64,000 bases of DNA from the NCBI GenBank assembly GCA_019058315.1, contig JAHPZH010000001.1, forward strand, positions 1,005,432 to 1,069,431, given 5' to 3'. The notes under the pieces are model-generated. The model was not told where the DNA came from. It did not search any database and saw only the letters and a program-made list of their open reading frames with translations. A program made the translations under genes and the position numbers. Origin of the DNA: Candidatus Helarchaeota archaeon. GTDB lineage: Archaea > Asgardarchaeota > Lokiarchaeia > Helarchaeales > RDOG01. Positions 36,701-37,351 of this stretch are shown piece after piece; position 1 is the stretch's first letter, and each line of letters begins with the position of its first letter.

Positions 36701-37117
36701 GGCTTTTGGTGGTTCTACATTAACCGAAACCCGGATAGGTAGAGATGCTTGACCAATTTTTCCCCATGTATTTATAGCAGCGATTTTATAATAATATTCG
36801 CCGTCTTTATATACTTGATCTGTAAAGTTCATATCTTCTATGTTACTGGCTATCAAATTCCCTGCAGAGGGGATAAAATCACTATCTTTATTTCGATAGA
36901 TATTAAATGTAACGTCCGATTGTGGATAATTCCAAGAAAGGAATATGGTACCATTGATAGATTGTCCTTTCCCACTTAGATCAACGTCAAGTTGGGAAGG
37001 AATTGCAGGTATCGGCATAATATTTGTAGACGCCGATGTAAAAATAGTCATCATATATATAACAACAAACAATAATACCAAATTTCGAAATATTTTACCT
37101 TTCTTCAGACGTGACAT
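1..37117 (-). CDS. Giant secreted multi-domain repeat protein, C-terminus beyond window (at least 12,372 aa)
   Basis: A single open frame begins at the ATG at 37117 and is still open and in phase at base 1. I translated the N-terminal 4 kb, several internal stretches and the last 1.5 kb, and all lie in the same frame. An AGAGGG Shine-Dalgarno motif (37125-37130) sits 7 nt before the ATG. Residues 1-30 look like a Sec signal peptide, with a basic start, a hydrophobic core at 13-28 and SAS at the end. Domains in order: Fn3-like domains at about 40-132, 135-227 and 232-328; a clan CD protease-like domain at about 332-500; several Ig-like domains to about 1150; about 94 tandem Ig-like units; then more Ig/Fn3-like sequence. 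The repeats are rich in Asp, Thr, Ser, Asn and Gly, nearly free of Cys, and carry many NxS/T sequons, as expected for a glycosylated cell-surface or released protein. Surface adhesion, sheath or predation-type roles are inferences; membrane or S-layer anchoring would lie past the window. Confidence 0.9.
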   Translation of the reverse strand, partial: MSRLKKGKIFRNLVLLFVVIYMMTIFTSASTNIMPIPAIPSQLDVDLSGKGQSINGTIFLSWNYPQSDVTFNIYRNKDSDFIPSAGNLIASNIEDMNFTDQVYKDGEYYYKIAAINTWGKIGQASLPIRVSVNVEPPKAPIVNAISGYHGKILLEWEAPKKAVSYEILKYNILSTSPLTYYTYKIGSTTETSYEVQYYDHMKEFTFQVVAIDALGRKSNPSKVVTGICDLVGPEAPELSVDAPLAGEGKVILSWTTPSDSDLVSYEIYRGTYASFSPSKYSLIASEIVGNSYIDTVSSDGSYYYLVCGVDAADNKGFLSNYGEAYVDISETPKIKLLYDPLDEISLKAANLISELLYDESSNYLIDLVPVSSLNDVITNLNDNNALAVIYALHGTEENLIIGTQEIPWNEVQSAVLGSTIENHYFLSCYSGTGLDSEMELIISGYEGIIDYMVASVDTAKLVADNVLDEFNNDLIINQIFQYYQNNEAEIHQRILNPVESFMPVFNFHRRDPSPPDLTYNYDQQINFLVNVTDDLGWTITNVTMYSNITGFLATYPMYQENPWEPAIWRYDLQEWGRSGTTAWYYLNATNNINEWMIDGPYIYYYDDFNGPDIDFVNHSSYNSGGPLQENLRISAFVSEPWQASGVRNVECWISFNKSGFFPIPMTFISGNHYRVDTLGWIPPANPSTNFTYYIVAYDQNDNPSIDDHYGLFYKYTVGDVWIPIINNVIVDPLPPFLQYNQNITVAIDAQDDLGAPLFSNILYVKIYGFMNKTLPFEGYLEYNGSHWVTTSPQFPYNSTIDAMIEVGDGNYNNVTIGPVNYTVVDYDPPELELYYQTMPANPASTTFIVNATEPIGASGVNVSIISISIGGGSYFNYTMAQLTPDLWTYSTPLAGGQFYSYYFLVQDKAGNWGVDNNTGMFYNFTDTDFNPPIFNNITINPPDPPGQWQYNEIMNVTINATDTLFGPPYSSIYWCQVWWNVSYAGVSESGVDNLPYNSTSGLWFAQFWEPPPYGFNLTFYFNITDGNGQSTISSQYYYTITDNEPPWQPGTGHGPIPVYYNTTVYVGSWAIEPEEASGIDTVILQYRILGNLTWNNVLMLDYFGNQSVWISLIPPQLYNTTVIYRVFANDTAGNWGIDDSNATLPNYNYTVQTWFDNGSVYLDEDVYYGSGAVAYINVTDADLNKDPLSREYVDVKVISDSDSTGIGVRCTEISVNSSIFIGNFTFTKGSSSDADDIIKALDLDEITVIYIDEKDFNGNVTSRIDNATWDETWTGSVSLDETFYYGTGAIATITVIDRDLNISATTIDWVQVNVISPLDMTGIYVNLTETGPNTANFTGLLYFSTTGSGTNTIWVDHRDLFGVRYNDSHTSTGEYAQFTDSAWWYKTTNGTIELDAIEYFGTDAVATVTVNDTDLNISDINPDDVDIRINSTAPGAGFIYVTLDETGLSTGIFVGNFWFSTSSSNNASDIIKATDGDIITAIYDDAHDQIGNPVIVTDTAIWTETTTGSVGLNATYYYGTGAIALVTVIDDDENQNPLAVETFNVTVNSTTDPSSITIILNETGINTGVFTGTFGFTTGPSVPGTQISVSDDDTVQVIYNDNHTSTGDPDTPSDTATWIETMSGTIDLDALEYFGTDAIANVTVIDYDLNTTSGQENVEIGVNSTAPGAGFILVTLTETTGTSGIFTGSFYFSTTSSNNASDYIKATDNDTIMVGYMDQYDVTGAEVLVLDFAYWTQTVTGSISLNSTQYFGTGTSAKITVTDGDLNQDEGTQETINVNVNSTSDNSGIIITLTELNANSSIFEGYFGFTTGASVPGTSIQVTDNDIVRAIYNDTYDSAGDPKRPKKSATWIETVTGTITLNATAYFGTGAIAQINVTDMDLDTSGLADDVYISVISDSDNSGISVKCTETDFHSGIFIGTFGFTTGASGSGKIEAADGDLINATYSDEHNQQGFFANVTDSATWNATVTGDVVLDDTIYYTGETATINVTDSDLDVTSGNDVVDVIVTSDSDLTGINVTCTETGPNTGVFIGTFTFDNVTSSDPLDEILVSDGDTVTVDYYDVYTATGNPTNHYDTATWYQTVSGYIELNSTEYFGTDVIASVTVTDSDLDVKGTPDTVIVKINSTSDSTGIYVILTETGPTTGIFTNTFGFTTGTSGGGKIEAADGDIIYAIYNDSYDVNGNPAFPIDTATWNATITGSVDLDKDYYITGETAIVNVTDSDLDTTGGLDQVNVTVTSTSYPSGIYVTLTETGANTGIFIGTFQFNLTDSKDLEYIKVSDGDTVTVTYHDEYTESGDSADPIDTATFDATVTGSLYLDQASYGTYETATITITDADLNTAVTSKQSVNATVNSTQDSTGINVTCTETGVNTGVFTGTFSFNITASDDPNDLIWVNSAGDTIFAWYFEAHNASGLADVHNDSASWTQTASGTCVLDDATYSTGRTAHITVTDPDLNQLPGASESVKINVTSDDDPSGINVTCTETGPNTGIFQGTFTFGTSSNDDSDIIEATNGSVITARYYDAKNATGLPEDKIDTAIWYQYVSGTIELNAFYYYGTSASATVTVNDFDENTNPTSYNTFEVKVNSTEDLSGIQVTVNETGLDTGIFTGIFYFSTAASSDTSDIIKVANASEVWVLFEEDKDINGIGVDRNVYCIWIKTYTGIIDLDETEYFGTGAVATVTVTDQDLNRDAFANETVNISVWSNSDPTGITVELTETNVNTSVFRNTFSVSTTTTDDSNDIIKVSPDDTITARYSDARTALGTPAQPTDTAIWTATVTGSIELDELEYYGLSTATVTVTDSDLNTDPGTTQSVYIYVTSTTDTSGIQVQCDETLVDSGIFTGTFTFTTLGSDDPGDEINVTDGDIVTVRYYDEHNVTGLAQNHSDTADWTQTYTGTIELDAATYYGTAARAYVNVTDPDLNTNDATKQSVSIQVWSTSDPYPSGINVLLWETTVNSGIFYGNFSFGTTTSDPLDRIEAVDGDTISARYSDAKNMYGNPVTTTDTATWEATVTGSVDLDATIYYGSGAEATITVIDSDLDTTGGTDSVNVNVTSTSDGAGISVQLDETGGSTGIFTGTFTFKLTAPSDDILDRIYVQDDDTITVRYDDEHTASGASASPTDTATWIKTYSGTVVLDAGIYYGSDAMASITVTDADLNTNPGVIETVDVNVNSSLDASGIIVELTETGVNQSTFTGTFTFSTSGSNDPSDEIWAQDGNTTMVIYNDTRSASGASARPKDSATWEATVTGTINLNATTYYGTDVVAEITVEDSDLDTSGSADYVDVNVNSTSDNEGIIVRLTETGSNTGIFKGNFYFSTSSSNDPSDIIWAQDDDTVRTIYNDTYTVTGASARPKKSATWIETHTGTIELDATSYYGTAAEATITVIDADLNINPSVAETIDVNVNSSKDPQPGIIVRLTETDVNTNTFTGKFTFTESGPSNDPADKIWAQDGNTTMVIYNDSRTAEGTPAKPKDTATWIKTYTGTVDLDKLTYYGSGATAYITVEDEDLDTTGGSDTVDVKVNSTSDPNSIEVQLTETGGSTGIFTGHFEFKTTAPSDDALDKIWVTDDDTVMVIYNDTYTVTGSSANPKDSATWIATVTGTIILDVDTYYGTGAIPIITVTDSDLDTTGSADTVDVYVTSTSDSTGISVQLTETGATTGIFNGTFIVSTIASSDPDDKILVADEDIITVRYEDEHTLSGASANHTDTATWIATVTGTIELDADYYYGTGATAYITVVDADLNVTGSPDTVEVNVTSDSDSIGISVPLTETGDNTGIFNGSFIFTKGSSNDPANIIKALDGDTITVRYDDEHTLTGASASPTDTATWVETVTGTIALDQTEYFGTDAEITATVTDSDLDTTSGTDTTTINVTSSSDGAGIQVQLTETGPTTGIFSGTFYVNVTSNDTADMIQVVDDDSITARYDDAHTITGPPGSTSDSATWIETITGVLSLNNTIYYGSAAIALFTVNDFDENENPSGIDNIIIKVTSSQDSTGINVTLTETGVNTGIFNGTFGFKITSPSDDTNDLIYALNGSNIRAYYTDVHDETGESANPYKQAIWIETMTGDVYFDNNVYYPNQTAVITLNDTDLDISSSVDQINVTVTSDSDTTGINVTLTETGATTGIFQGLLNFSKTTSNDNLDIIEVSDGDTVTVQYYDEHDESGADIYDTDTATWEQTHTGTIQLNATEYFGTAAKARITVDDLDLDTTASPDTVSVNVTSTSDGYGIFILLTETGATTHIFTGIFGFTSGASVPGTSIQAVDGDIITSRYDDEYDYNGYPNAPTDTATWNATITGSVSLDKEDYITGETAFINVTDSDLDISGSPDQVNVTITSDSDAIGINVTLTETGASTGVFTGNFTFKLTSPSDDVLDRIYVQDGDAVTVTYHDEYTVTGTSANPIDTATFDATETGSLDLDQSSYGTYETATITITDADLNTAATSKQSVNATVNSTQDSTGINVTCTETGVNTGVFTGTFSFSITASDDTNDLIWVNSLGDTVFAWYFEAHNYTGLADVHNDSASWTQTASGTCVLDDATYSSGRTAHLTVTDPDLNQLPGAAESVKVNVTSTDDPSGINVTCTETGPNTGIFQGTFTFGSSSNDDSDIIEATNGSSIIARYFDANNATGLPAYVNDTAIWYTYVSGSILLNAFYYYGTSAIATITVEDFDENQHDDQYDTINIDVNSSVDLIGIGVECNETGLDTGVFTGTLYFSTAASNDANDIIKVANASEVWALYDESKDINGDSVSRNDYGMWIKTYTGTIILDADEYFGTGAVAIITVTDQDLNKKAGVVEKVNVSVWSTSDPTGIKVELTETGVNTSVFTDNFTFGTTSNDPLDIIKAVDGDTITARYTDARTATGAPGNPTDTATWTATVTGTVELDDDDYFGLSSATITVTDSDLNTDSGSTQSVIIYVNSSIDPTGIQVLCTETSVSSGIFTGVVYFNNTASNDATDDIYVINGGDFTVKYNDEHTITGASASPTASANWTKTWSGTINLDASIYYGTAARAFVTVTDHDLNTNNATSQTVSIEVWSTSDPAGINVLLRETTVSSGIFYGNFTFGTTSSDPSDRIKATDGDTITVRYTDQYDIGGSPTTRTDTAIWEATVTGSILLDKTSYYGTSASALITVTDLDLDTTGGADTVNINVTSDTDANGIGVICTETGTHTGIFTGTFYFSQTGSDDDSNIIWAQDQDTVYARYDDEHTSSGASASPTATATWIKTYTGTIDIEQATYYGTGALAIVTVVDQDLNTNPTLKESKNINVNSSSDPSPGIIVRLYEEGLNSSTFRGNFTFSTAGSSDPSDIIWAQDGDTVRAIYNDSRTASGSSTRNKDSAVWIETVTGTIQLNATIYYGTAAVAKITVTDLDLNTTGSQDYVDVNVNSSVDSSGIIVRLTETTGVSGIFEGTFTFKTTSPSSDALDIIWAMNGNTTRAIYNDTHTVSGASARPKVSATWIARVTGTIQLNATTYYGTDTVAKITVTDSDLDTTGGIDFVDVDVNSTSDNIGIEVRLFEAGGVHTGVFEGTFKFSTISSDNPSDIIKALDGDTVKAIYNDSRTVTGKPGKPKRTATWIETDTGSIELDKTAYYGTAAVATIIVNDDDLDTSGSPDTVNVRVNSSNDPVGIIVQLTETGASTGEFNGTFTFKLTYPSDDPNNKIWIGDGNTTMVIYNDTYTATGKSATPKDSATWIKTYTGIVVLDKAQYYGTAAIATITVTDADLNTNPSLTETVIVNVNSSVDPSPGITVTLTETGADPLNSPIFRGTFTFIESGPSNDPLDKIWAEDGNTIMVIYNDARTASGSSAKPKATATWIKTYTGTIVLDAANYYGTGATATVTVNDKDLDTTGSLDTVNINVTSTTTGAGSISVQLQETGGTTGIFDGVFYFSLSSSNDLQDRIKIHDGAVVTVRYDDQYTVTGASASPTDTANWIQTYTGTVELDEDYYYGTLATASVNVIDADLDTTGGLDTVSINVTSTQDSSGISVILTETGASSGIFLGSFKFSTTSSNDGEDEIWAIDGTIVTVRYDDQRTATGAPASPTDTATWIETASGTIDLDKLNYYGTGATATITLSDADLNLDSGSIDHVNVTVNSTTNSTGINIQLAETAVNTGIFTGSFTFSTTINDDPNNKLHALDNDLIKAIYSDAQKVTGLPGYATDTATWIATVTGTIVLDDVEYITGETAIVLVNDSDLNTNPATLQTVMIDVWSTSDTIGIDVLLTETGFNTGIFNGTFEFTFGTSSDPLDLIKVAEGATITVRYNDTYTVTGVSATKTDTATFDATVTGSIDLNAGTYYGTKAATITVIDADLNENSAGIDIVNVTVKSDTDGTGINVTLSETGVNTGIFTNIFTFNTSSSSDIDDWIHVTDDDTVTATYYDAHDVSGAPAQPTDIATWIETFTGSIYLDSLSYITGEIASINVTDADLNQNPSLRETVIISVKSDSDTTGISVTLTETAINSGIFEGYFSFSKVQSNDTADEILVSDGDTVTVTYNDQYDETGSAAIHTDTAIWYATYSGTIVLDKTRYGTNEQAIVTVTDSDLDVTGSADDVNISVTSDATGAGTITVELTETGAHTGVFRGNFSFSLIASNDTTDTIKVKEEGTVQVQYDDEHDVNGNPTTVYDTALWRAFVTGTIVLNKLVYSGNETATITINDYDLNTNDLIAETVNALVNSSQDPTGIFVTCTETGPATGTFIGTFKFNITTSDDTNDYIWMNAGAGDTVYVYYNDSNDASGAQAWAFDSGSWTQYVTGVLDLDTNEYYGTADTAYVTITDVDLNVLPGVTETVTILVNSTEDGVGININCSETGPNTGIFTGNFNFSTSSSVNYQRIWIADGATIWVIYTDPHGVGGTAENVTETATWIATVTGIINLDKSNYYGTQALATITLTDSDENEEPLIIETVSVKVNSSDDSSGINVLLTETGADTGVFVGNFTFSTSSSNDPLDVIKVLDGNTTKVIYNDLKDVTGFPSVRTDSATWIATVSGSVSLDKTQYYGLTTASITVNDFDLNIQPTLLDSVAVNVYSDSDTTGIWVTLTETGVNTGIFTETFDFTTGTSNDPLDYLSVSDQDVVTVKYEDQYDVTGQTVDVYDTATWIETFTGNVQFDSANYYGTGAQALITVTDWDLDTTGSADSVAVNVNSTLDSSGIIVTLTETGPSTGIFTKYISFSTSASGTDTIWATDGDTIQVRYNDSRDVTGSPNYDTDSAIWTATVTGSVVLNATTYYGTAVVARITVTDADLDTTGSPDTVDVDVNSTSDSTGISVQLTETGSTTGIFRGTFTFSKSASNDPSNIIKAIDNDNVTVIYFDEHIVTGPAANHTYKAKWVETATGSISLDATEYFGTAAEATVTVIDADLNQDALTQESINIYVNSSIDIPGITVTLQENGVNSSTFTGTFRFSQTSSSDVLDIIHAQDGDTTMARYNDEHTAGGAPATPKDSAIWIATVTGTITLNQLNYYGTDAIANVTVNDKDLDITTGIDSVDVNITSESDGYGITVELTETGSLTGVFQGQFYFDTSSSSDIDDEIWAIDDDIVTARYDDEHKSSGLSGNATDTATWIATVTGTIILDAANYYGTAAQALITVTDNDLNTNPSIVNYVDINVNSSSDSPGIIVRLTETGADTGIFQKTFKFSTVSSDDPNDIIEAQDGDTVRAIYNDTYTVTGASARPKTSATWIATHTGIVVLNASYYYGTAAVAKITVTDSDLDVTGSADTVDVYVTSDSDSSGIVVQLTETGPNTGIFNGTFEFSTTASNDPADIIWAIDDDTVTVRYEDEHIATGVSSNITNTATWIQTYTGTIALNQETYYGTAATATVIVNDWDLDTTGSADSVNITYRSTSDLTGTLLELTETGPSTGIFQLNFLILGSITINDGDTITVRYNDTRRVTGKSGYTTDTATWIATVTGSITWDEEYYYGTGAIGDITVIDSDLNITGGADTVNVNISSTSDPTGIIIILTETTGTSGIFTDSFQFQGGGVTIADGDTVTATYDDEHTLTGAPASQTDDAVWIETHTGIVNLDASEYFGTGALATINVTDPDLDTSPAIDHIDVNVISTSDSSGINVTLDETGGQTGIFIGTFGFKTTSPSDDTNDKIWAQDGNTVTIRYFDVHIASGASSYRTDTAIWTATVTGTIILDDTVYYGTGAMSIITVTDSDLNTNPSAIEFVNINVTSDSDTGGINVTCQETGVNTGIFTGNFTFNMTASNDGSDIILALDGDTIYARYDDQYTVTGAAASPTDTATWIETHTGTIELDATEYITGESPNVFVIDEDLDTSGSPDTVIITVSSTAPAAGSITVELTETGATTGNFTGFFGFTFGSSSQAAHKIKVVNGSIVTVSYNDAYTATGSPATVTDSAIFIATVTGSVLLDKITYYGTGAASITVTDSDLNENSTVIDTVNVTITSDTDGTGINVTLSETGVKTGIFTGTFTFNTSSSSDIDDWIHVTDDDIVTVTYYDAHDVSGASASPTDTATWIETVTGSIYLDAVSYITGESPIVTVNDADLNQNPSVKETVVIYVTSDSDATGISVTLTETAFNSGLFQGYFSFSKIQSNDTADEIYVSDGDNVTVTYIDIHDITGAQVSTTDTAIWYATYTGTIVLNKDRYGTGETAIITVIDSDLDVTPGQDAVNISVVSTTDPTGITVECTEEVATPGEFRGTFTFTDVGTSNDTLDIIRVVDEGTITVQYNDEHADDGNPANPIDTAIWRKSTTGIIQIDKTSYTGYVYTVYVTVTDSDLNLFDVSIDIAWVNITSKDAPGWVNLTVTETGVDTGIFTGWFVFGTSSNNASRQIGMTDDASPQWVIVEYNDTLDATGANKHPFKNATWTKYYTGTITLDEIQYFGTGDIATVTVTDADLNTDNTTIEQSSITVQSSTGTPISVIITENSISSSIFTGSFGFNLGFSNDSSDLIGIAAPQEVVTAIYADAFNANGVPNNPNDTATWIATITGTIDLDYDQYNGTLAEAVITVNDNDLNTNPGTSQTVNVIVSSDSDPSSITVQLTETGPNTGIFNGTFTFNLTSSDDDNDIIWAQDGDMIYATYTDALNETGFPDSDTDTATWNATVTGIVILDADEYFGHSTATITVYDSDVNTDDATVQWFMVTVNSTSSGDFINVNLTETTSSSGIFQGTFTFISTASSNVTVRIHIEDGNNVYVYYNDEMSVTGLSDYVSNSSSWVKTWTGTITYIGPDEFYGTDSYAQVRVTDPDLNTNPSVTETVTINVTSTADPVGIQVVLTETGTNSSAFEGIFNFTTGTSNDPLDLIKVTGGDVISAIYTEQYDINGLPQTRTALGEWIKTYTATMVIDDHETNEEDEIMYYGGLAVAWITLTDADLNTNPSLIESYWINISSDSDPIGFQIELIELSNNSQKFRRSFTFTTGASDSANRKIKVADLDNVTLIYEDIHTSTGENATIVKNIIWDQTATGSINFDASTYFGTAAVAVITVVDSDLNIDQYDNDTVNVRVWSTDDPWPPGGISVQLVETDVNTSQFIGTLEFSQSASDDFNDIIYALDGSIITARYADAHDVTGVSVVQTTDATWDETFSGTINIQESIYYGTGVSALVTVTDADLNTDPYSTNYVDIKVNSTSDNAGITVRLYETSLNASTFTGYFYVDTIVSSDINDKIQVADGNTMKAIYLDAHTAIGITTNKSDTAIWIETDTGTITLDKATYYGTAASALITVEDEDLNTNPLVINDVDVNLNSTDDPIGITVNLEETGPDTSIFTGSFTFTTGASDDINDIIKVLDGHNIMVIYNDTYTITGTSARPSDSAVWEKTYSGTINIEQTTYYGTGATGLIIVTDIDLNTNPATNQTVDIKVTSTSDPSPGITVRLYETGVNTSIFQGYFYVDTSSSSDIDDEIWVSDGDTITARYLDAHTASGPASNKTDTAIWIKTSTGDITLDKTTYYGTAAIATITVTDADLNTNPTITETVNVKVNSTSDSIGINVILTETGAIPQNSSIFRGTFQFTTGPSDDINDKIQALDGNTVKSIYYDTHTVTGASAIPSDSAIWEQTTTGSINLNSTTYYGTAAVAQVIVNDADLNTNPSAINYVTVNVNSTSDNSGINVQLTETNINTGIFTGTFKFSISGSDDPSDLIWALDGDTVRAIYNDTHTVTGASARPKKSALWIETETGSIALNAENYYGTAAIATVIVTDSDLNTNPLTPQTVSIDVWSASDLIGINVLLTETGINSNNFQGDFEFSTAASNDPADIILALDDDLITVRYNDTHTITGNPGTSLDTAYWRETHTGTITLDELNYYGTDAEATIEVIDIDLNTNPSAINYVTVNVNSSSDPTGITVQLAETLPDSSIFQGTFKFNTTSSNDVLDLIWAQDDDIVRAIYNDTYTITGASARVKDFAYWIATITGSIGLNSSSYRTGQIAEITVTDNDLNTGSGTIQVVNIFVTSTSDSPGGIIVPCTETGVNTGIFVGVFKPTSASSSNATTPRTLHVSDGDIITAYYYDVHTNSGAPADVYAYANMTVTVTGTIGFDSEGYGTGESAIITITDSDANENKIGYDQVWVIVTSTLDSTGINITLTETAISSGIFTTQLNFSKLGSWESNNTIHVQDNTFVSSRYLDRWDITGKPKNVTDTVTWNEYVTGVAVFDDTWYQTINHYATITLTDEDENRDVGAIDTFDIKVTSSVDATGILVTLTETGNSTGIFVGSLGYNMTVSNDALDQIQVDNGSIITVTYDDENDAGGNPAQSIDTALWTEHVTTEYSFVTDTYYGTAAFVDITLIDRDEDIDAYAIDLIEVNVSSDSDPGTINVDLTETDINTGIFTGSFTFKTTAPSDNVLDRIYVQGSDSVWIWYWDLNISDIYEWSNYTFTWIETHTGNITFDSTDYYGLTTAIVTLIDDDLNQNSTIIESKIINVNSTTNPTGITLTLTETGVDSNEFKGNFTFSLTTSSSALRLLRVSDLDSVNCIYQDARNISGTAMTRKNSSIWHITDTGTLQIDSLTYYGSGAIANITVTDEDLNINPGDFDTVNVTVNSSTNQIGINVTLIETGINTATFIGTFNFSQTSSLDGYTIQALDGDIINVLYTDLSNGSGLTNILMTTSQWIETFTGNLTLDAQYYYGTATVATVSLDDRDLNNFPGLIETTQIYLSSTLDLVGFSLTLTETGINTGIFTNTFFFSQTGSIPGSRIIYARNGTIIQVNCTDTRNETGILDYHFDTAYWIKTYTGSINLDDIIYYGTGAIMEITVYDLDHNRSSITTEVIYVNVTSPSTPAGIMVDLIETGPNTGTFIGNVTFSTTISDNASNILQVSNLETITAKYYDEHTASGPAANPTDTATWDETFTGTILMDEEYYYGTGAEATVTVNDNDMNLDSGNIEWFRVNINSSSDPSGILIRLYETGNNTGIFTGTFTFKTSSPSDDASDIIWAVDSDTVMALYNDSHTAIGPAARPNDTAIWIATDTGSIALDKVIYYGTAAVGNITVSDSDLDVTGGADIVEINVTSTSDPAGINVTCTETGPSTGVFIGLFTFNTTGSNDGLEIIHAISGDSVTVRYDDQYTVTGASASPTDTATWIQTFSGSIQLNSSVYYGVDAVIFVKVFDEDLNITGGIDTVSVSVTSDSDLVGISVTLSETTGTSANFTGIFTVSLTASDDPSNIIKIANQNTINVTYSEARNEEGIPVELIANATWLETETGTVVLNSSTYYGTLAVAKITVIDQDLNVDSGVNDTADVTVNSSTDLIGITVTLNETNINTGEFTGTFTFTMGGSDDFNDIINVTDEDEISVLYYDAHDVSGAPAQPKDTATWDQTHSATIASLPAFYYGLSENNQIQIDDIDMDFTVIAVTFIPDTLTAKVNSTSDPNGITLILSELFPTDAEFFTVFSFTDGPTYGKFLHVEDGDTIGVYYYDNHTTEGYPIWQVATSTWIKTYTGTLSTNATGGFTFEGLGTTAMITVRDQDLNQNPLAQDVIAAIFSPVSVYTQGNESLNTIKIELIENGIDTDEFIGYFNFTLGDKDDAKQMINVDDNVIIIVKYEDANEITGDPVDVFRQAQFLLPANGIIYLPSPEYFGDPVTVTVAIIDKDLNQIPTAQETATINATSSPSDLIHIIIYENGTNSDTFIGQFDLGSLATSDPDDHLFVNIGENVTILYFDEKDINGTSQIRFVNITYSALPLPPTLNLISPANNSFDWSGTLLHFSASDNWKLDSVWYNINGGPNITVATNIGLKDHLFDINASLDDPYWINGQNNLTIYANDSINLLDTLRISFIIDNTLIKIIPLNQTNIEPDTDGNILINWTISPEWSPISFYIYRSTTPGFTPNAANLLAQGITDMYYLDNGTVDGLHYYTIIGFNGTLNSTRWEYGSILINDIFGPNWNLGDLTFTVTLVGTENARLIWTNSTDAYDVAGFSINRSTIDDVDTS
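21850..24200 (-). repeat. Segmental duplicate block A of the array
   Basis: This stretch matches the block near 28140-30490 at a constant offset of about 6288-6291 nt. Shared rare stretches include the ctaatacac tract at 23521 (partner at 29812) and the adjacent gcagttctccc, and the gcttcaataatatc / atcattactgct region near 23296 (partner near 29590). Divergence in the best parts is only a few percent by eye, far less than between neighbouring units. Confidence 0.7.
28140..30490 (-). repeat. Segmental duplicate block B of the array
   Basis: Partner of the block near 21850-24200. Unit order and unit-specific variants are retained, for example the unit with cagttctcccggtactataag near 29781 and its neighbour carrying the rare gacccaaattaagtcatt near 29932. 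The protein frame is preserved throughout, which is expected because the offset is a multiple of three. Confidence 0.7.
33661..35619 (-). other. Non-array Ig-like domains between protease-like domain and repeat array
   Basis: Residues about 500-1150 contain five or six beta-rich segments of about 105-125 residues. They share openings such as DPSPPDLTYNYDQ, DPLPPFLQYNQN and DPPGQWQYNEIMN, and internal patterns such as FYFNITDGNG and FYFLVQDKAGNWG, typical of bacterial/archaeal Ig-like surface modules. They are much more diverged from each other than the downstream array units and lack the DLN and ETG motifs, so they are a separate domain class in the same frame. Confidence 0.65.
35620..36124 (-). 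other. Clan CD (caspase/gingipain-like) cysteine peptidase domain in the giant protein
   Basis: Residues about 332-500 form an alpha/beta segment unlike the beta repeats around it. A hydrophobic strand (LAVIYALHG) ends in His393-Gly, and 35 residues later a second strand (NHYFLSCYSG) ends in Cys428. A strand ending in HG followed by a strand ending in C-x-S-G is the catalytic His/Cys signature of clan CD peptidases (caspases, metacaspases, gingipains, clostripain-like families). Preceding helices and the following GYEGIIDYMVAS strand fit that fold. Because it is exported, a gingipain-like extracellular or self-processing role is more likely than an apoptotic one. Substrate specificity and activity are unknown. 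Confidence 0.7.
36134..37000 (-). other. Three N-terminal fibronectin-III-like domains of the giant protein
   Basis: Residues about 40-328 fall into three segments of about 95 residues. Each has an early Trp or Leu strand (LSWNYP, LLEWEAP, LSWTTP), a mid-domain YEIYR/FNIYR-type strand, and a late YYYKIAAI, FTFQVVAI or YYYLVCGV strand. This is the usual Fn3 pattern. They sit between the signal peptide and the protease-like domain and probably act as spacers or binding modules. The Fn3 fold call is by pattern only. Confidence 0.75.
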
Positions 37118-37210
37118 AATCAATCCCTCTTGGAGGTAATATGAGTGAGCAGGTCATCTAGTTTAAAGTTAGAAAAATTCAGATTGTGGTCTTTTATTTC
37201 ATAAACCAAC

Positions 37211-37233
37211 TTAACATATCCGGATATTGTTAA
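37211..37233. promoter_or_regulatory. 23-bp inverted repeat in the leader of the giant gene
   Basis: A perfect 12-bp palindrome ATATCCGGATAT (37216-37227) is flanked by matching outer arms TTAAC (37211-37215) and GTTAA (37229-37233). It lies 94 nt upstream of the giant gene's ATG in otherwise featureless AT-rich DNA, and its CCGG centre stands out. It could be a repressor/activator operator or an mRNA leader hairpin. Function is inferred from position only. Confidence 0.45.
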
Positions 37234-37343
37234 ATAATTGATTAAATCTAGCTAAATTCTCATAATTTAAACTAAAATGCCTGTTCTATTTTTCAATTTC
37301 AATAAATTCACTAAAGAATTAAACTAAATAAATTATGACTCTA

Positions 37344-37351
37344 TATATAAA
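37344..37351 (-). promoter_or_regulatory. Candidate archaeal TATA box for the giant gene
   Basis: Read on the minus strand this is TTTATATA, preceded by a purine-rich ATAAGG that could serve as BRE. Transcription would start roughly 25 nt downstream (about 37320), giving a leader of about 200 nt that includes the palindrome at 37211-37233. In AT-rich DNA such boxes arise by chance, so support is weak. Confidence 0.3.

Noticed and set aside
36749..37139. Plus-strand ORFs overlapping the start of the giant gene
   Set aside because: They are antisense to the signal peptide and first Fn3 domain and have no recognisable content.
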